Positions 16,560-25,220 of a stretch of 33,467 bases of DNA are shown one piece after another (position 1 is the stretch's first letter; each line of letters starts with the position of its first letter). Under the pieces are notes generated by a model. It did not search any database, was not told the origin of the DNA, and worked only from the letters and a program-made list of their open reading frames with translations. Both the position numbers and the translations under genes were made by a program. The stretch is from Streptomyces hydrogenans (GTDB lineage: Bacteria > Actinomycetota > Actinomycetes > Streptomycetales > Streptomycetaceae): assembly GCF_014656075.1 (NCBI RefSeq), contig NZ_BNBS01000089.1, forward strand, positions 1 through 33,467, given 5' to 3'.

Positions 16560-17192
16560 CTACGCCACCTCGAAGGTCGACTTCGCCAGCTCGTAGGCGG
16601 CGACCACCGCCTCCTCCTCGGCGTCGAGGCCGCCGAGCTCCACGACGACCGTGCCCTTCGCCGTCTCCACCGCGAAGGAACGGCCGTCCCGCCACTCCTC
16701 CTCCAGCGCGCTGTACACGGAGTAGCGGGCCTCCACGGCGGCCGTGCCGCCCAGCTTCACGTCCGTCAGGACGAGCGCCTTGCTCTTGTCGTCCTTCACG
16801 AAGGCCGTCAGGGTGGCCCGGGCCGGGGCCTTCGGCGCGGTCCACACCCGGAGGAAGCCGATGTCGGAGGTCCCCTCCGACTTGGCCTCGCACACGATCG
16901 TGGCCGGACCCTGCTCCACCAGCGCGGCGAAGTCGGGGTCCTCCGGCTTCTCGACCGTCTCCGGCTCCCAGCCCTCGGCGAGCGAGAAGGAGACGGGCAG
17001 CGCGCACGCGGTGCCCGGGCCGCCGACGGATCCCGCGGCCTTCGCGACCTCCTCGGAAGGGGCGGCGGAGGGCGTCGCGGAGGGCTTCGCGGTCCCGGAG
17101 GGGGACGCGGCCGGCTCCGGGGTCGTACCGCAGGCGGTCAGCAGGGCCGCCGCGAGCAGGGCGGTACGGAGAAAGGGGGCTCTACCTGGCAT
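16560..17192 (-). CDS. Lipoprotein of unknown function
   Basis: A 210-aa exported lipoprotein. The N-terminus (MPGRAPFLRT then Ala/Leu-rich) ends in the lipobox LLTAC, with Cys21 the lipidation site, followed by a Pro/Ser/Ala/Thr linker to about residue 60. The rest is a compact alpha/beta domain of ~145 residues with two cysteines (in TACALPV and TIVCEAK) about 40 residues apart, probably disulfide-bonded. It resembles the many actinobacterial lipoproteins with a PsbP/LppX-like globular domain, but I cannot name a family. The ATG at 17192 fits the signal peptide; an upstream codon at 17222 is in frame but would add a polar extension. Confidence 0.8.
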   Translation of the reverse strand: MPGRAPFLRTALLAAALLTACGTTPEPAASPSGTAKPSATPSAAPSEEVAKAAGSVGGPGTACALPVSFSLAEGWEPETVEKPEDPDFAALVEQGPATIVCEAKSEGTSDIGFLRVWTAPKAPARATLTAFVKDDKSKALVLTDVKLGGTAAVEARYSVYSALEEEWRDGRSFAVETAKGTVVVELGGLDAEEEAVVAAYELAKSTFEVA

Positions 17193-17293
17193 GGCCCCAT
17201 CATCCCCGACCGCGTGCGTCACCCGGACGGCGGTCGCACAATGTGAGGACGGCCCGAAGGGGGAGGACCCACACCCCGCCAGGGAGGCAGTCC

Positions 17294-17797
17294 ATGATCC
17301 GGAGTCTCAGCCTCAGGAGGATCGGCGCGCTCGGCGCCGCCACGGCCGCCGCCATCGCCTTCACGGCCGCGGCACCGGTGGCCGCGGCGCCCGCGGCCGA
17401 CGGGTTCGAGTTCACCCTCTACGCCAAGGAGGTCCCGACGGACGAGGGCGGGGAGACCGGCGGTGCACCCGAGGTCGGCGACTCCTTCGCCTTCGCCGAC
17501 GACCTCTCCCGCTCCAAGGGCGGCGAGACGGTCGGCCGGGACGGCGTCGCCTGCACGGTGGCGCGCGCCGGCAACCCGGCCGACCTGATGTGCGTCGGCA
17601 CCTTCGTCCTGAACGGCGGCCCGGGCGGCGCGATCGCCGGGCAGACGCTGCTCTCCGTCGACCCGACGGACGACGCCCCCGCCGCGTTCGACATCGCGGT
17701 CACCGGCGGCACCGGCGACTTCAAGGACGTCCGCGGCTGGATCCGTTCCACGCCCGACGGGGACTACTCCAAGCTGGAGTTCCACCTCACCCGCTAG
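17294..17797 (+). CDS. Secreted dirigent/allene-oxide-cyclase-like beta-barrel protein
   Basis: A 167-aa exported protein. The signal peptide spans residues 1 to about 34 (Arg-rich start, Ala-rich core, VAAAPAAD). The mature part begins with a strand FTLYAKEV and contains GDSFAFADDL, VACTV...CVGTF, LNGGPGGAIAGQT and AVTGGTGDFKDVRGW, ending in LEFHLTR. This pattern (small barrel, terminal AVTGGTG-x-[FY]-x-x-x-[RK]G) is that of the dirigent / allene oxide cyclase superfamily, best known from plants and with bacterial secreted homologues of unknown role. ATG at 17294 follows GGGAGG by seven bases. It converges with the acid phosphatase gene with only 9 bp between stops. The family call is my recognition of the pattern, not a search result. 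Confidence 0.75.
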   Translation: MIRSLSLRRIGALGAATAAAIAFTAAAPVAAAPAADGFEFTLYAKEVPTDEGGETGGAPEVGDSFAFADDLSRSKGGETVGRDGVACTVARAGNPADLMCVGTFVLNGGPGGAIAGQTLLSVDPTDDAPAAFDIAVTGGTGDFKDVRGWIRSTPDGDYSKLEFHLTR

Positions 17798-17806
17798 GGC
17801 CGGGCG

Positions 17807-18433
17807 TCAGGACAGCTTGCCGTAGTCCGGCAGCTTGAAGGCGCGTTCGGCGTGACCGCCGACGACATCGGTCGTGTTGTTCCCGATGTTCGCGATGATC
17901 GTGTAGCCCTTGGCCTCGATCTCGGCGCGCTTCTCCGTCTTGTACGCGCTCACCTCGGCGAACAGGTCGGGCAGCGAGCGCACGTACAGCCCGTCGACCG
18001 GGTAGCCGACCTTCTTGAGGTTCCACTCGGTGAGGGAGTGGACGATCCCCGGGCGCGCGGTCACGAAGAAGACCTTCACCCCGCGCGCGTGGGCGTCCCG
18101 GACCAGGGCGTGGATCTCGGGGATGGCCGGCGTGGGCAGCTCCCAGAACGGGTGGAAGTCCGTCTCCAGCGAGCTGTTGTCGATGTCGAGGACGATCGCC
18201 TGCCGCTCGGTGCCGGCGTCCTCGGCGCGCTCCTCGATGTACGGGCGGGCCTCGGCGACCACGGCGGCGACGTCGCGGCGCCAGGTCGCGTAGTCCACGC
18301 CCTCGACCGCGGCGGCCGAGGTGAGGTGGGTGTCCGGGTCGGCGGCGGAGGCGGCGGGCGCGGGCCCGACGACGAGGAGGGCGGTGAGGCCGAGGAGGCC
18401 GGTGGCGGTGGCTGTGGACTTGGCGGAGGGCAT
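17807..18433 (-). CDS. Secreted HAD-superfamily acid phosphatase
   Basis: Exported phosphatase of the HAD 'acid phosphatase class B/plant VSP' type, 208 aa. Signal peptide residues 1-31 (MPSAKST..., cleavage after ASA). Motif I is LDIDNSS (Asp83, Asp85), motif II VFFVTARP (Thr125), the motif III lysine is probably Lys165 (AYKTEKR), and motif IV reads NIGNNTTDV, where the first acidic residue usual in HAD enzymes is Asn and only Asp189 remains. ATG 18433 has GGGAG six bases upstream and gives a clean signal peptide; an ATG at 18472 would add 13 polar residues. The likely job is releasing phosphate from organic phosphates outside the cell. Two palindromes sit over the presumed promoter. Confidence 0.85.
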   Translation of the reverse strand: MPSAKSTATATGLLGLTALLVVGPAPAASAADPDTHLTSAAAVEGVDYATWRRDVAAVVAEARPYIEERAEDAGTERQAIVLDIDNSSLETDFHPFWELPTPAIPEIHALVRDAHARGVKVFFVTARPGIVHSLTEWNLKKVGYPVDGLYVRSLPDLFAEVSAYKTEKRAEIEAKGYTIIANIGNNTTDVVGGHAERAFKLPDYGKLS

Positions 18434-18484
18434 GGGGGCTCCCGAGTGGTCGACCGTCTCAGTGGTTGACATGCTCGCGACCCA

Positions 18485-18524
18485 TACTGGCCAGTAGATG
18501 TCCTGCTGGCTACCGGTCGGTAGC
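18485..18524. promoter_or_regulatory. Twin operator-like palindromes ahead of the acid phosphatase gene
   Basis: TACTGGCCAGTA at 18485-18496 is a perfect 12-bp palindrome. TACCGGTCGGTA at 18511-18522 lies inside GCTACC-GGTC-GGTAGC (18509-18524). Centres are 26 bp apart. Read leftward, CAGTAT (18484-18489) could be a -10 and TAGCCA (18507-18512) a -35, so the two palindromes would cover both promoter elements. Both match TACYGGYCRGTA. Confidence 0.5.
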
Positions 18525-18547
18525 GACTTTCCGAGCGGAGGACGACA

Positions 18548-18580
18548 CCGCCCCCCGGTCCACGGGGGACCGGGGGGCGG
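18548..18580 (-). terminator. Terminator of the class I fumarase gene
   Basis: Perfect 14-bp stem (CCGCCCCCCGGTCC at 18548-18561 with its complement at 18567-18580) and 5-nt loop, 18 bp beyond the fumarase stop codon on the leftward strand. Confidence 0.85.
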
Positions 18581-18598
18581 GTGGAGCGCTACCGCGGG

Positions 18599-20272
<1,674 letters not shown>

Positions 20273-20365
20273 GACGGCGGCCATTCCTCACTCGGCAGAC
20301 AGCGGCGCGCCGCCTCCGTTGGCGGGCGCGCCCTCCAGCGTAGAACGAGGTCGCGGCCCCGATCC

Positions 20366-20384
20366 TGTGAGGTAAGGCTCACCA
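20366..20384. promoter_or_regulatory. Iron box (DmdR/DtxR-type operator) upstream of class I fumarase
   Basis: The core AGGTAAGGCTCACC (20370-20383) differs at one of 14 positions from AGGTTAGGCTCACC, the core of the DmdR/DtxR iron-box consensus as I know it. GTGAG/CTCAC arms make it palindromic. The flanking genes both read leftward, and the site lies after the upstream protease stop, so the fumarase gene is the only plausible target. Confidence 0.6.
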
Positions 20385-20417
20385 GGGACCGGGACCGCGC
20401 CGATGTGGCGTGTTCCG

Positions 20418-23042
20418 TCAGGAGACGGAGGCGTGCAGGGCGTACGGGTTCGCCCACAGCGGGGAGGTGCGCCGGGACTCCACGACCAGCTCCCACACCC
20501 CCGCGGCGGGCTGGGCGTAGGTGCGGGTCCCCGGGTCGCAGCCGTTGCCGTCGAGGTAGCCGGCGTAGCAGTAGATCGTGCCGGCGGCGGAGCTCTCACC
20601 GGAGACGCCCGTCGGCCGGAAGGCCCACCAGCGGGTCTGGCTGCCCTCGGCGAGGCCGTCCAGGGAGACGGTCAGCGCCTGCGCCCCGGCGGGCACGGCC
20701 ACGGTGTAGTGGACGGTGCCGTTGCGGTGCGTGACGCCGGTGACGGTCAGCGGGGTGCCGCCGACGGCCAGCGGGACGGCGGCCTCGACCGCGAGCATGG
20801 CGTGCCGCTCCACGGCCCGGGTGGCCGGGTCGTCCAGCGTGAGGACGGCGGAGTGGACGCCCTGGACGCCCGGCTTCGCGGTGACCTTCACGGTGGCCGG
20901 GACGCCCTTGGCGAGGACCACGGAGGACGGCACGGAGAAGGTCCCCTCGCCGCCCTTCAGCCCCACCTCGTACGCGACGGGCAGGTCGGAACCGGTGGTG
21001 CGGGTCACCGTCAGCTCGTACGTCCGCTCCTCGCCGACCGCCTGGCCGCCCGCGCCGGGGGCGCAGCTGTTGAAGAGGCCGCTGCCGCGGTGCGGGGTGA
21101 CGAGCTTGCCGGAGAGCGGGGTGCAGACGGGCGCGGAGACGGTGACGGCGTCGGCCGTGCCGGCCTTCCCCTTCCCGAGGACGGACCACGCCTTCGGCAC
21201 GTCGAACTGGCCGCGGCCCTGCGCGACGGCGTCGGCCCGGCCGTTCCAGCGGGCGGTCGCGTAGATCGCGGCGCGCAGCTCGGCCGGGGTGGCCGACACC
21301 CCGGTCTGCCGCGCGGCCGAGAGGAGCAGCGCCCCGGCGCCGGCGGCCTGCGGGGACGACATCGAGGTGCCGTTCATCATCGAGTAGCCGGCCGGCAGCC
21401 GGTAGCCGGTCTCCGCGACCGAGGCGGGCGCGATCCAGTCCGGGGTGGTGGAGACGGCCGCGCCGGGCGCGGTGACGTCCGGCTTGAAGCCGCCGTCCTC
21501 ACGCGGGCCGCGCGAGGAGAAGGGGAACATGGCGCGCGCGTCCTTGGTCCGCGAGCCGTAGTTCGCCCACCACGTGTCGGAGGAGACCGCGGCGCCGACG
21601 CTGACCACCTTGTCGGCCCCGGTCGGGTCGCCGACCGTGTTCGTCCCGGCGCCGGAGTTGCCCGCGGAGATGAAGAGCTGGACGCCGGTGGAGTCGATCA
21701 GCCGGTTGTAGACGAGGGCGCGGGCGCTCTGGCCGTCGTTGAGCTCGGGGCTGGAGCCGATCGACATGTTGATCACGTCGACGCCGTACTTCGAGGCGAG
21801 GTCGATCATGCCGTCGGTCAGCGCGGCGGAGGAGCAGCCGAAGCTGTGGCAGGCGCGCATCGACACCAGCCGGGCGCCGGGCGCCTGGCCGTCCATCGCG
21901 CCGCCGTACATGCCGTGGGCGGCCGTGATGCCGGCGACGTGGGTGCCGTGCGCCTCGGTGATCACGTTGACGTTGATCCCGGGGCCCTGGCGGCCGGGCA
22001 TCTTGTCGGCCGGCCGGATCTGCACGGTGAAGGGCACGCGCTCGTTGCGCTCGGTGGTCGGGTCGTCCGTGCCGATGTAGCCGATCTGGCGGTCCTCGCC
22101 GAAGGGCCGCATCAGCTCCTCGTCGGTGAAGTCCAGGTCGCCGTCGGTGTCGACCCAGATCCCCTCGTCGGAGTTCCGGTAGAGCACCCCGACCTTCCTG
22201 GTGCCGCCGCCCGGCCAGTTCATGGACCGCGAGGCGACCCGCAGGTCGGGGCTGTCGGGCGCGGTCCAGGTGTTCCCGAGCGGGTCCGTGAAGACCGGCC
22301 CCGCGTACGTCCGGGTCATCGAGAACCAGGAGTCGTCGAAGAGCAGGTCGATGAAGTTGTTCGGGTCGCTGCCCGTGACCGTGTCGCGGAGCTTGTCCTC
22401 GCCGGTCGTGGTCCTCGCGAGCGCCGGGTGGGTCGGGTCGACGCCCGTGTCCATGACGCCGATGGTGACCCCGCGTCCGTCGAACGTGGGGTGGTCCCCC
22501 TTGAAGTCCGTCGAGCCGGTCTCGCGGGTCGGCATGTACGGGTTCGAGTCCGGCGTCGCGGCGGAGGGCGCGGCGGGCAGCTCGGCTCCGGGCTTCGGCC
22601 CGTGCGCGCCCTCGGCCCCGCCGTCGGCCCGCGCGTCCTCGACCTCCAGCAGCTCGTCGAGGTCGACGGCCACGACCGGGTCCAGCGCGGCGACCCGCTC
22701 GACGAGGTCGAACGGCACGTTGGCCTTCAGGTACCCGACGGACTCCTCGGTGCGGAGCGCCTCGACGCCCAGCTCGGCGAGCGCCGCCTCCGCCTCGGCG
22801 GTACGGCCTTCGGCGACGGCGACGATCAGCGTCGCGAAGCCGGGAGCGGCAAGCCCGCTCCGCGCCCGCTGCCCCTGCTCGTACTGCCGCTCGTACTGCG
22901 CGAGCAGAGCACGGTCGTGCGAGCCCAGCCGGTCGGCCGGGGCGGGGTCGGCGTCGGCCGCGGCGGGGCCCACGGTGAGGGCGAGGGACGCGGCGGTGAG
23001 GGCGAGAGCGGTGGATATCGCGGTGGATCTGCGACGGGACAT
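20418..23042 (-). CDS. Secreted subtilisin-family (S8) serine peptidase
   Basis: Exported protease of 874 aa. Signal peptide residues 1-30 (MSRRRSTAIS, Ala/Leu core, PAAADA), an inhibitor-like prodomain about 65-135, then the S8 catalytic domain with Asp198 (GVMDTGVDP), His365 (EAHGTHVAG), oxyanion Asn462 (SAGNSG) and Ser560 (NGTSMSSPQ). A large insert between the Asp and His (about 230-345) contains an acidic DTDGDLDFTDEE stretch that may bind calcium. C-terminal residues about 650-874 are beta-rich, with a cysteine pair (IYCYAGYLDGNGCD) and a closing domain ending in SPLWANPYALHASVS. The ATG has GAAGGA five bases upstream. Related streptomycete peptidases are often longer; whether this one is naturally short needs alignment. 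Confidence 0.92.
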   Translation of the reverse strand: MSRRRSTAISTALALTAASLALTVGPAAADADPAPADRLGSHDRALLAQYERQYEQGQRARSGLAAPGFATLIVAVAEGRTAEAEAALAELGVEALRTEESVGYLKANVPFDLVERVAALDPVVAVDLDELLEVEDARADGGAEGAHGPKPGAELPAAPSAATPDSNPYMPTRETGSTDFKGDHPTFDGRGVTIGVMDTGVDPTHPALARTTTGEDKLRDTVTGSDPNNFIDLLFDDSWFSMTRTYAGPVFTDPLGNTWTAPDSPDLRVASRSMNWPGGGTRKVGVLYRNSDEGIWVDTDGDLDFTDEELMRPFGEDRQIGYIGTDDPTTERNERVPFTVQIRPADKMPGRQGPGINVNVITEAHGTHVAGITAAHGMYGGAMDGQAPGARLVSMRACHSFGCSSAALTDGMIDLASKYGVDVINMSIGSSPELNDGQSARALVYNRLIDSTGVQLFISAGNSGAGTNTVGDPTGADKVVSVGAAVSSDTWWANYGSRTKDARAMFPFSSRGPREDGGFKPDVTAPGAAVSTTPDWIAPASVAETGYRLPAGYSMMNGTSMSSPQAAGAGALLLSAARQTGVSATPAELRAAIYATARWNGRADAVAQGRGQFDVPKAWSVLGKGKAGTADAVTVSAPVCTPLSGKLVTPHRGSGLFNSCAPGAGGQAVGEERTYELTVTRTTGSDLPVAYEVGLKGGEGTFSVPSSVVLAKGVPATVKVTAKPGVQGVHSAVLTLDDPATRAVERHAMLAVEAAVPLAVGGTPLTVTGVTHRNGTVHYTVAVPAGAQALTVSLDGLAEGSQTRWWAFRPTGVSGESSAAGTIYCYAGYLDGNGCDPGTRTYAQPAAGVWELVVESRRTSPLWANPYALHASVS

Positions 23043-23190
23043 GGATGTCCTTCCGGCGACCAGGTGTGCGAACGACCGTCACGTTGCCACGGGTCCGCCC
23101 ACCCCACGGTGCTCCGCCCCTGTCGGCTTGCCGCCGTGACGTAAACCCGACAACCCCCGGGCCAAGCGCCCCCGTTGGGCCTCACCGGCG

Positions 23191-23220
23191 GGCGGCGGGC
23201 GTGAGGGCGGCGGGCGTGGG
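23191..23220. repeat. 15-bp tandem repeat, two copies plus partial
   Basis: GGCGGCGGGCGTGAG (23191-23205) is followed by GGCGGCGGGCGTGGG (23206-23220), with a further GGCGGCGGGT just after. It lies in the 188-bp gap between the protease start and the regulator stop. No function is evident; it may be replication slippage in GC-rich DNA. Confidence 0.6.
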
Positions 23221-23230
23221 GGGCGGCGGG

Positions 23231-24028
23231 TCAGAGCCAGTGGTGGCGGGCGGCGTGCCAGCCCAGTTGGAGGCGGCTGCGGACACCCGCCAGCGCCAGC
23301 AACCTCCGCACCCGCCGCTGCACCGTCCGCTCCGACACCCCCAGCTGCGCCCCGATCGCGTGGTCCGTGTAGCCGTTCAGCAGCAGCGTCAGCAGCCGCC
23401 GGTCCTCCGGCGTCAGCGGGCCGTCGACCGCCGCCGCGACCGCCACCGGCACCGGCAGGGCGCTGTCCCAGACCCGGTCGAAGAGCCAGCCGAGCGCGTC
23501 GAGCAGCGGCCGCGACCGCAGGACCGTCGCGCGCGGCTCGCCGTCCGCCCCGTCGGTGAGCGGGACCACGAGCGCCCGCGCCCGGTCCACCAGCACCAGC
23601 TTCAGCGGCAGTCCGAACGCGACCCGCATCTCCTCGCCGAGCGACGCCCAGTGTTCGAGCAGCGGCGGGGTGTCGGAGTCGGTGAGGGCGAGCGCGTCCC
23701 GGTCGTAGACGACGCGGTACCGCACGCCGGCCCGCATCGCCTCGCGCTGCCCGGAGTTGTCGGCGGCGGGCACGGCGACGACGGGCCCCGCGGCGAGGGC
23801 GAGGATCTCGCGCCGGGCGGAGCGCTGGAGCGCCACGTACCGCTCGGCGATGGCCCGCGCCCCGGCGACGACCTCCACGTCGGGCGGCTCGGCGGCGGCC
23901 CCGTCCGGTGCCGGTACCGCCCCGGGCTCGGTGACCCGCAGCGCCCGCCGGATCTCGTCGAGCCGTCTCAGCACGAGCCCCTCGAAGGCGTCGGGGCCCT
24001 GCCGGTGACCGTTCTGAACGTCCGTCAT
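23231..24028 (-). CDS. HTH transcriptional regulator (LuxR-type DNA-binding domain)
   Basis: A 265-aa regulator ending in a LuxR/GerE helix-turn-helix (about residues 200-255: LTPEDRRLLTLLLNGYTDHAIGAQLGVSERTVQRRVRRLLALAG). The preceding ~195 residues begin with an Arg-rich helix and contain a TrmB/phospholipase-D-like segment (YVALQRSARREILALAAGP, then GVRYRVVYDRDAL), a layout common among streptomycete one-per-genome LuxR regulators. The ATG at 24028 (MTDVQNGH) has GGGAGG about ten bases ahead; two further in-frame ATGs lie upstream within a 21-bp repeat, so the start is uncertain. It is divergent from the DUF1707 gene and lies upstream of the protease on the same strand, a plausible but unproven target. 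Confidence 0.82.
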   Translation of the reverse strand: MTDVQNGHRQGPDAFEGLVLRRLDEIRRALRVTEPGAVPAPDGAAAEPPDVEVVAGARAIAERYVALQRSARREILALAAGPVVAVPAADNSGQREAMRAGVRYRVVYDRDALALTDSDTPPLLEHWASLGEEMRVAFGLPLKLVLVDRARALVVPLTDGADGEPRATVLRSRPLLDALGWLFDRVWDSALPVPVAVAAAVDGPLTPEDRRLLTLLLNGYTDHAIGAQLGVSERTVQRRVRRLLALAGVRSRLQLGWHAARHHWL

Positions 24029-24158
24029 CTCCCGCACCCCTCCCGCCTGCCCGCCCGCCCTCATCCGGGCCTCGCCCGCCCTCATCCTGGCGGAGCCGAC
24101 GACTCCGCACGTGTCCGGAACCCGGCGGTTTCCCGCCGCGACGCAACCCGCCACCACG

Positions 24159-24170
24159 TCCCCTAGGGGA
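24159..24170. promoter_or_regulatory. Perfect 12-bp palindrome TCCCCTAGGGGA
   Basis: A CTAG-centred palindrome in the 197-bp divergent region between the HTH regulator and the DUF1707 gene, 56 bp before the GTG at 24226. Its position suits an operator; nothing identifies the protein. Confidence 0.35.
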
Positions 24171-24225
24171 GAGATGGGGGATCCGACGCCTGGTCGCGAT
24201 CTATCGCGTGTGCCAGGGTGGAGAC

Positions 24226-25026
24226 GTGGACCTCGAAAAGCAGCCCGACCCCGCGCGGCGCCCCGCATCCCCGGCCGCCCCCACGCCTCCGTCCCCGCCC
24301 GAGGCCCCGTCCCCTCCCCCGGCCCCGGCACCCCCGGCCGCGCCCGCTGATCCCGCCGCCCCCGCCGCCCCCGCCGCCCCCGCGTACGCCGATCCCCAGG
24401 GCGCCCTGCGCGCCTCCGACGCCGACCGGGACCGGGTCGCGGAGATCCTGGCGGAGGCCCTGGCGCAGGGCCGGCTCGACGCGGAGGAGCACGCGGAGCG
24501 GGTCGAGGCGGTCTACCGGGCGAAGACGGTGGGCGAGCTGGAGCCGGTCGTGCGGGACCTGCCGGCCGCCGACGGCGCCCCGTCCACCGCGCGCACCACC
24601 CCCGCCCCGGCCGCCTACGGCCCGGAGGACGCGGAGGGGAACGCGGACCAGCTCCTCGCGGTGTTCTCCAGCACCACCCGCAAGGGCCGCTGGCGGGTCG
24701 CCCGCCGCACCAACGCCTTCGCGATCTTCGGGAACGTGGAGATCGACCTGACGGAGGCGATCTTCGCCCAGCCGCTCACCACCATCAACGCCACCTCGAT
24801 CTTCGGGAACGTCGAGGTCCGCGTCCCGGAGAACATCAGCCTGCGCGGCTCCGGCGTCGGCATCCTCGGGAACTTCGACGTCACGACCCTGGAGGGGGTC
24901 GACCCGCAGGCCCCGCTCGTGGTGGTCAACGGCTACGCGGTGCTCGGGAACGTGGAGGCGAGACCCAAGCGCGGCAAGTGGGTCATGGACCTCCAGAACA
25001 AGGTCCGCAAGCACCTGGGCCACTGA
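24226..25026 (+). CDS. DUF1707 protein with LiaF-like C-terminal domain
   Basis: A 266-aa protein. Residues 1-60 are a Pro/Ala-rich disordered tail. Residues 64-118 (LRASDADRDRVAEILAEALAQGRLDAEEHAERVEAVY) are the DUF1707 (SHOCT-like) helical domain, followed by a linker. The C-terminal ~120 residues have four repeats of a strand-turn motif (IFGNVEID, IFGNVEVRVP, ILGNFDVTT, VLGNVEARP) typical of the LiaF/'cell wall-active antibiotics response' beta-solenoid. No membrane segment is visible. Start GTG 24226 follows GGTGGAG. Related proteins respond to envelope stress; the role here is unproven. Confidence 0.85.
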   Translation: MDLEKQPDPARRPASPAAPTPPSPPEAPSPPPAPAPPAAPADPAAPAAPAAPAYADPQGALRASDADRDRVAEILAEALAQGRLDAEEHAERVEAVYRAKTVGELEPVVRDLPAADGAPSTARTTPAPAAYGPEDAEGNADQLLAVFSSTTRKGRWRVARRTNAFAIFGNVEIDLTEAIFAQPLTTINATSIFGNVEVRVPENISLRGSGVGILGNFDVTTLEGVDPQAPLVVVNGYAVLGNVEARPKRGKWVMDLQNKVRKHLGH

Positions 25027-25102
25027 CCGCCCGCCCCCGATCGCGCCGATCCCCCCGGTCCTCGCGGACCGCCCACCGGGTATCGGCCAGGAGGTGACCG
25101 GA

Positions 25103-25153
25103 ATGCGTCGCCGGGGCTCCGGACTCCGGATGGGGAGGGCACGCGGTGCATAG
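25103..25153 (+). CDS. Possible 16-aa leader peptide upstream of the WhiB-like gene
   Basis: An ATG at 25103 is preceded by AGGAGGTGA (25089-25097), essentially the full anti-Shine-Dalgarno complement, at ideal spacing. The frame runs 16 codons (MRRRGSGLRMGRARGA) to TAG at 25151. The product is very Arg/Gly-rich. The stop is 67 bp before the WhiB-like start, so it could be a leader peptide or a translated upstream ORF. It is too short for coding statistics; the ribosome site is the main evidence. Confidence 0.4.
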   Translation: MRRRGSGLRMGRARGA

Positions 25154-25220
25154 GCGCGCGCACAGCGGGTAGGGCTGCTGCATCGCTGCTCGCTCGCGAA
25201 GCCGTCGTCAGGAGTAGACC

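Noticed and set aside
20288..20417. Possible frameshifted C-terminal extension of the S8 protease (frame reading TRHIGAVPVPGEP...)
   Set aside because: The protease ends in a complete-looking beta domain, the extra frame shows no known motif, and the iron box fits this region better as regulatory DNA. Alignment to longer homologues would be decisive.
24983..25183. A 66-codon minus-strand ORF upstream of the WhiB-like gene
   Set aside because: It runs antisense into the end of the DUF1707 gene, has no recognisable domain, and conflicts with the better-supported + strand signals in the same place.
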